From Gudongella sp051744365 (GTDB taxonomy: Bacteria > Bacillota > Clostridia > Tissierellales > Tissierellaceae), in the NCBI GenBank assembly GCA_051744365.1, contig JBNJCX010000060.1, positions 1-9,637 on the forward strand: DNA of 9,637 nt, read 5' to 3'. A program made the translations under genes and the position numbers. Below are positions 5,853 through 9,637 of the stretch, in pieces. The stretch's first letter is position 1; the number at the start of each line of letters is the position of its first letter. The notes under the pieces were generated by a model. The model was given only the letters and a program-made list of their open reading frames with translations, searched no databases and had not been told where the DNA came from.

Positions 5853-7061
5853 CTACTCCTCCATTGCAATCAATACAAAAGGCTTATCTTCATATTCTGC
5901 AAGCTTATACAGCAGATTGTGAAGCTTTACTCTTCCAGTAATAAATGCAAAATTCCCTTCTTCCTGACAAACTATCTCTTTGATGTAATCTTCCGGAAAA
6001 ACCATTGATTCTTCATAATCTGATATTCTCAGATAATAGCTTCCACTAATATCCTCATTTCTATTTTCAAGACGTCTGCCCCTTAATGGATTGTTCCTTG
6101 ATTGAGTTTCCAGAATGCAATCTATCACATCCGTTAAAATCGCATTTGCAGTGGGAAACATCCCTGCTCCAGGGCCCTGGAATCCCAGAATCCCTGAGTA
6201 TCCGCCTTCAAATGAGACGCTGTTTTGTGCACCGTTGACCCCCGCAAAATAACTTCCTGTGGAGACTGCCTTTGGTTGAACTATAGCCTGGTATCCACCT
6301 TCAACCTCCTGGGCTTCAGCAATGAGCTTCACTTTTTTCCCTCTTTTTCTTAGTATACCTATATCAAGATCGGTAATAGAATCAATTCCATCACAGATTA
6401 TATCATCCTCTGTAACAGATGCTCCAAGGGCAATTGTCGACAGAATCCTTAGCTTTCTCATGGTATCCGTCCCTTCCACATCTGATGAGGGGTCGGCTTC
6501 AGCATAACCAAGCTCCTGAGCTTTCCTGAGAACATCATCATAGGCAAGGTTCTCATCTGTCATCCTGGTAAGGATGTAATTGCAGGTTCCATTTAAGATT
6601 CCCTGAATTTTGCCAATCCTATTAAGCCTGATCTGATCCTTCAATGGCTTAAGGACAGGAATGCCCCCTGCTACACTTGCCTCATACAAAAAGAACACTC
6701 CGTTCTCCTCTGCCAAATGGGACAGCTCCTCAAAATAGGCCGAAACAACTGCCTTGTTTGCTGTGACCACGTGCTTGCCTTTTTCAAAGGCCTTGCTTAT
6801 TAGCCTGTAACTAAGCTCCACATCACCTGTAACCTCCACGATTATATCTACATCATCATCTCCGATTATATCCTCAGGGTTCAAAGTCAGTTTCCCCAAG
6901 GGGACCCCTGTTTCTCGCTCCTTGTAGAGATCTCTAACCAGTATGCTTTTTATTTCAATCTCCGTTCCCAATTGGAGAGCCAATTCCTCTCCCTTTTCCT
7001 GAATAATTCTGTAGACTCCCTGTCCAACTGTGCCGAATCCCAACAATCCGATATTGATCAT
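5853..7061 (-). CDS. hom: Homoserine dehydrogenase with a shortened ACT-like C-terminus
   Basis: Reduces L-aspartate 4-semialdehyde to L-homoserine with NAD(P)H. The 402-residue protein has the Rossmann motif GLLGFGTVGQGV (5-16), catalytic-site ANKA with K103, GGIPVLKPL (132-140), the signature GILNGTCNYILTRM (154-167), and EGTDTMRKL (196-204) with the catalytic Asp/Lys pair D199 and K203. The tail (about 340-402) starts SGSYYLRISD and ends KPFVLIAMEE. It resembles the edges of an ACT domain but lacks the usual D-x-PGVL segment and the following helix, which may affect threonine feedback. The start is ATG 7061, chosen because GGGAGG (7069-7074) is 7 bases upstream and MINIGLLGFG is the normal N-terminus. 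The in-frame extension to 7151 only reads through asd. The ATGA overlap with the asd stop suggests translational coupling. Confidence 0.96.
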   Translation of the reverse strand: MINIGLLGFGTVGQGVYRIIQEKGEELALQLGTEIEIKSILVRDLYKERETGVPLGKLTLNPEDIIGDDDVDIIVEVTGDVELSYRLISKAFEKGKHVVTANKAVVSAYFEELSHLAEENGVFFLYEASVAGGIPVLKPLKDQIRLNRIGKIQGILNGTCNYILTRMTDENLAYDDVLRKAQELGYAEADPSSDVEGTDTMRKLRILSTIALGASVTEDDIICDGIDSITDLDIGILRKRGKKVKLIAEAQEVEGGYQAIVQPKAVSTGSYFAGVNGAQNSVSFEGGYSGILGFQGPGAGMFPTANAILTDVIDCILETQSRNNPLRGRRLENRNEDISGSYYLRISDYEESMVFPEDYIKEIVCQEEGNFAFITGRVKLHNLLYKLAEYEDKPFVLIAMEE

Positions 7062-8050
7062 TTCAATTCCTCCCAATCTTTGACCAGCAGCTCTCCGATT
7101 TGAACTGCGTTTGTGGCAGCTCCCTTTCTGATATTGTCTGCAACAATCCAAAGGTTCAATCCATTGTCCTGGCTGAAATCTCTTCTGATCCGCCCAACGT
7201 ATACCTCATCCCTGCCCTCTGCATCCTGGGGTATCGGGTATTCTCCCTTTTCAGGAGCATCCTTGAGGATAACCCCAGGAAAGTCTGATATGATTTTTCT
7301 AACCTTCTCAAGGTCAAATTCATTTTCCAGCTCCACATTTGCTGACACGCTATGGGCAAATCTTACAGGAACCCTTACAGTAGTGGCTGTAATCTTCATA
7401 CCATCGTCATGTAGAATCTTCCTTGTCTCCTGAATCATCTTCATCTCTTCCTTTGTGTAACCATTTTCGAGAAATACATCTATATGGGGAAGAACATTCC
7501 CCTTTATGGGATGTGGGTAAAACTCCGAAAGCCCTTCATCAAGGTCCCTGAGCCCCTTTGTTCCAGATCCTGAAACACTTTGATATGATGAATAGACAAC
7601 CCTCTTTATACCATATTCATCCTGTAATGCCTTTAGTGGCAGCATACACTGTATTGTGGAACAATTTGGATTCGCGATTATGCCCTTGTTATTCATAACG
7701 TCCTCTGGATTGACTTCAGGAACTACTAGCGGCACTTCATCGTTCATTCTGAACACCGAGCTGTTGTCAACAACGAGGATTCCCTTTTCTGCAGCAATCG
7801 GTGCAAACTTCTCACTCACTGCCCCTCCCGCTGCAAAAAATGCAATATCTATTCCCTCATTGAAGGCATCCTCTGATACCTTTATTACCTTGTATTCCTT
7901 GCCATTGAATTCTACAAGATCGCCCTCTGATCTCTCAGATGCCATGGGAATAAGGTTCGCCACGGGAAACTGTCTTTCCTGGAGCACCTGAAGTATGGTT
8001 CTTCCAACAAGACCTGTTGCTCCGACCACTGCTATATTGAACTTTTTCAT
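7058..8050 (-). CDS. asd: Aspartate-semialdehyde dehydrogenase
   Basis: Reduces aspartyl-4-phosphate with NADPH to L-aspartate 4-semialdehyde, the branch point to lysine/diaminopimelate and to homoserine. The 330-residue protein begins with the NADP-binding motif NIAVVGATGLVGRTIL (5-20). It carries the nucleophile C130 in ANPNCSTIQ and the general base H233 in RVPVRFAHS. QSVSGSGTKGL (157-167) and the C-terminal WIVADNIRKGAATNAVQI are also typical of the family, and the length is normal. The ATG at 8050 directly follows the lysC TAA with no gap. Its binding site GGAGGAGGG (8058-8066, 7-base spacing) lies inside the end of lysC. The TGA stop overlaps the hom ATG by 4 bases. This is the second gene of the operon. 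Confidence 0.97.
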   Translation of the reverse strand: MKKFNIAVVGATGLVGRTILQVLQERQFPVANLIPMASERSEGDLVEFNGKEYKVIKVSEDAFNEGIDIAFFAAGGAVSEKFAPIAAEKGILVVDNSSVFRMNDEVPLVVPEVNPEDVMNNKGIIANPNCSTIQCMLPLKALQDEYGIKRVVYSSYQSVSGSGTKGLRDLDEGLSEFYPHPIKGNVLPHIDVFLENGYTKEEMKMIQETRKILHDDGMKITATTVRVPVRFAHSVSANVELENEFDLEKVRKIISDFPGVILKDAPEKGEYPIPQDAEGRDEVYVGRIRRDFSQDNGLNLWIVADNIRKGAATNAVQIGELLVKDWEELK

Positions 8051-9382
8051 TTAAATTCCCTCCTCCAAATTGAATGCATTATATATTGCCCTTACAGACT
8101 TATCGAAATCGTCGTTCTCTATTCCTACCAGTATATTCAGCTCACTTGAGCCCTGTGAAATCATCCTTATGTTAATGTCATTCTTATAAAGGGAGGTAAA
8201 AACCCTCGCTGATACTCCTTTTGTATTGATCATCCCCCTGCCAACAACTGCTAGAAGTGCCATCTTTGAGTAGGCTGAAATATTGTCAGGATTGCAGTAG
8301 ATCCTTATTTCCTCCATAAGCTTTGGAAGCTTTCCGTTCAGCTCCTTGTCGGATACTATCACTGATATTGAATCTATGCTTGATGGCATATGTTCAATGG
8401 TTACATCATTTGCCTCAAATACTGACACAAGTTTTCTTAAAAACCCTTTTTCCCCGGTCATTTGTGTTTTCTCCACAGAAATTACGGTAAAGTCCTTCTT
8501 TCCTGCGAGACCTGTTAGTATTCCTGGATTGGTACCTGACCAGCTGTCGTTCACTATAAGGGTTCCCGGGTCATCGGGACGATTGGTATTTCTTATCTGG
8601 ATTGGAATACCCTTGCTCCTTATGGGAAATATGGCCTCCTCGTGAAGTACCGGCGCTCCCATATATGAAAGCTCCCTCAGCTCCTTGTATGTAACCTCTC
8701 TGATGGGTAAGGGGTTATCAACGACCTTTGGATCTGCCATAAGGAATCCGGATACATCGGTCCAGTTTTCATACAGCACTGCCTCTGTTCCGTTGGCAAT
8801 TATTGATCCTGTTACATCAGAACCACCTCTAGAGAAGGTTACAATATTTCCTTCATTATCAGCGCCGTAGAAACCTGGTACCACTGCTCTTTCAATTTCT
8901 GTTAGCCTTTTTTTTAGAAGCTCCTCGGTTTTTTCTTCATCAAACACACCTCTGTTGCTGAACCTTATAACTTCAGCAGCATCAATAAATTCGGCACCGA
9001 GGTAATCTGAAAGGATAATTCCATTTATATATTCTCCTCTACTTGCGCAGTAGTCTCTGGAGGCACCCTTTGAAATATTCTCCCGAACCTCATCCAATAT
9101 GTCTCCTATTGGGGTTTCCAGGTCCAGATCCCTGCATATGCCTTCATACCTGTCCCTTATCAACTGAAATACCTCATCAAAATGCAGTCCATGGGAGGAA
9201 AGCTGATGACACATATATAGGAGGTCCGTGACCTTGTGGTCCTTTCCATGCCTTTTCCCTGGAGCTGACGGTACAATTATCCTTCTGTCCGTATTCTCCG
9301 TCACAATATCCTTCACCTTCCTGAATTGGTCGCTGTCCGCCAGGGAGCTTCCTCCGAATTTTGCCACAATAATTCCTTCCAT
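8051..9382 (-). CDS. lysC: Aspartokinase, monofunctional, YclM/AK III-like class
   Basis: Phosphorylates L-aspartate with ATP to aspartyl-4-phosphate, the entry step for threonine, lysine and diaminopimelate. It has 443 residues. The kinase domain contains VAKFGGSSLAD (6-16), VPSAPGKR (37-44), ASRGEYINGIILSDYLGA (113-130) and FSRGGSDVTGSIIA (183-196). Two ACT domains follow, about 298-365 (with IEHMPSSIDSISVIV) and 374-440 (with NIRMISQGSSELNILVG). The KFGGSSLA and SAPGKR variants point to the single-chain YclM/aspartokinase III class rather than the alpha/beta class with an internal start. Enzymes of this class are often inhibited by lysine, threonine or both; the effector here cannot be read from sequence. 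The ATG at 9382 has AAGGAGG (9390-9396) 7 bases upstream. It is the first gene of the operon, and all downstream genes follow without a significant gap. Confidence 0.96.
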   Translation of the reverse strand: MEGIIVAKFGGSSLADSDQFRKVKDIVTENTDRRIIVPSAPGKRHGKDHKVTDLLYMCHQLSSHGLHFDEVFQLIRDRYEGICRDLDLETPIGDILDEVRENISKGASRDYCASRGEYINGIILSDYLGAEFIDAAEVIRFSNRGVFDEEKTEELLKKRLTEIERAVVPGFYGADNEGNIVTFSRGGSDVTGSIIANGTEAVLYENWTDVSGFLMADPKVVDNPLPIREVTYKELRELSYMGAPVLHEEAIFPIRSKGIPIQIRNTNRPDDPGTLIVNDSWSGTNPGILTGLAGKKDFTVISVEKTQMTGEKGFLRKLVSVFEANDVTIEHMPSSIDSISVIVSDKELNGKLPKLMEEIRIYCNPDNISAYSKMALLAVVGRGMINTKGVSARVFTSLYKNDINIRMISQGSSELNILVGIENDDFDKSVRAIYNAFNLEEGI

Positions 9383-9414
9383 TTCCTCGCCTCCTTATTT
9401 AAATAATTTCTTAT

Positions 9415-9590
9415 GAATTTTCCGCAATCTCATTGCACAATTTCATTTTCCCTTCGGTCCATGAAATTGGCATTCGTTGCGTTTATGACTTGACCCAACG
9501 AGCTTTGCGAGTTGTTGGTAAGTCAAACATAATGAGCTCCAAATTTGTACGAATGCAATGAGCAAACAAATTTATGATGCGAAACTATGG
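9415..9590. repeat. Nested inverted-repeat element in the lysC leader (branched fold)
   Basis: This non-coding stretch is almost entirely made of paired arms. Arms 9429-9437 and 9554-9562 (CTCATTGCA/TGCAATGAG) are perfect. Arms 9470-9477 and 9549-9556 (GCATTCGT/ACGAATGC) are perfect. A hairpin at 9438-9469 (CAATTTCAT/ATGAAATTG, perfect 9 bp) fits exactly between the left arms of those two stems with no spare base. A central hairpin at 9487-9524 (GACTTGACCCAAC/GTTGGTAAGTC) closes the inner part. An outer stem at 9419-9426/9578-9584 (TTTCCGCA/TGCGAAA, one bulge) closes the whole. A competing pair, AAATTTGT/ACAAATTT (9541-9548/9566-9573), is also perfect. The symmetry holds on both strands, so this could be a structured leader RNA or a small non-autonomous mobile or intergenic repeat. 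Confidence 0.65.
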
Positions 9591-9595
9591 GAAGA

Positions 9596-9637
9596 CCTAC
9601 CTGCAGTTCCCTCACTTCGTTCGATCACTGGGTTAGG
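9596..9637. repeat. Second inverted repeat at the right edge
   Basis: CCTACC-TG-CAGT (9596-9606) faces ACTG-GGTTAGG at 9627-9637 across a loop containing CACTTCGTTCGATC. It forms an imperfect stem of about ten pairs with a small bulge. It adjoins the larger inverted-repeat element and is cut at or near the window end, so its full extent is unknown. I see no coding frame or confident promoter in 9597-9637. Confidence 0.4.

Noticed and set aside
7062..7151. Thirty-residue N-terminal extension of homoserine dehydrogenase
   Set aside because: It is out-of-frame reading of the asd 3' end, has no family resemblance, and the Rossmann motif starts properly from ATG 7061 behind GGGAGG.
7100..9416. 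Several plus-strand frames of 60-110 residues opposite asd and lysC
   Set aside because: Shadows of conserved genes with intact catalytic motifs; no independent start signals.
9400..9560. Promoter for lysC inside the leader
   Set aside because: Candidates such as TTGCAT with CATTAT at 18-base spacing match the consensus poorly and lie within the inverted repeats; none is convincing.
9383..9637. T-box or lysine riboswitch controlling the operon
   Set aside because: I could not find the T-box antiterminator core (the TGGNACCGCG type), and there is no recognisable L-box core or terminator before lysC. The structures seen are inverted repeats of unknown type.

Overview
The window looks like a low-GC Bacillota chromosome, most likely Clostridia. 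The signs are strong AAGGAGG-type ribosome binding sites before nearly every gene, A/T-rich codon use, a YclM-like aspartokinase, and a clostridial-looking cyclic-glucan-synthase relative. I would not place it below class from sequence alone. Every gene I can support lies on the minus strand, so transcription runs from right to left.

Right to centre (9382 to 3518) is a compact five-gene operon, lysC-asd-hom-thrC-thrB. Its genes overlap or are separated by 0 to 9 bases. It encodes every dedicated enzyme from aspartate to threonine: aspartokinase, aspartate-semialdehyde dehydrogenase, homoserine dehydrogenase, threonine synthase and homoserine kinase. Only aspartate aminotransferase lies outside the set. 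The aspartokinase has tandem ACT domains, whereas the homoserine dehydrogenase has a shortened, atypical ACT-like tail. The lysC leader (9383-9637) shows no T-box or lysine riboswitch. It holds an intricate set of nested inverted repeats and a second hairpin at the window edge.

Centre (3514 to 1957) is a small fluoride-response unit. A good promoter lies directly behind the thrB stop codon. It is followed by a fluoride (crcB-motif) riboswitch whose pseudoknot strand is also the 5' arm of an intrinsic terminator. Next come a cation:proton-antiporter-family membrane protein, which is the probable fluoride exporter, and a 62-residue two-helix membrane protein resembling a DUF1648 fragment. The riboswitch terminator is also the only convincing terminator at the end of the threonine operon.

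Left (1887 to 1) begins with a possible 21-codon leader ORF that has an excellent ribosome binding site. It is followed by the first 599 residues of a large membrane glycosyltransferase of the cyclic beta-1,2-glucan synthase (NdvB/ChvB) type, cut by the left edge. This stretch is visibly more A/T-rich than the threonine operon. No clear terminator separates it from the fluoride unit, so it may be co-transcribed or may be a separately acquired segment.
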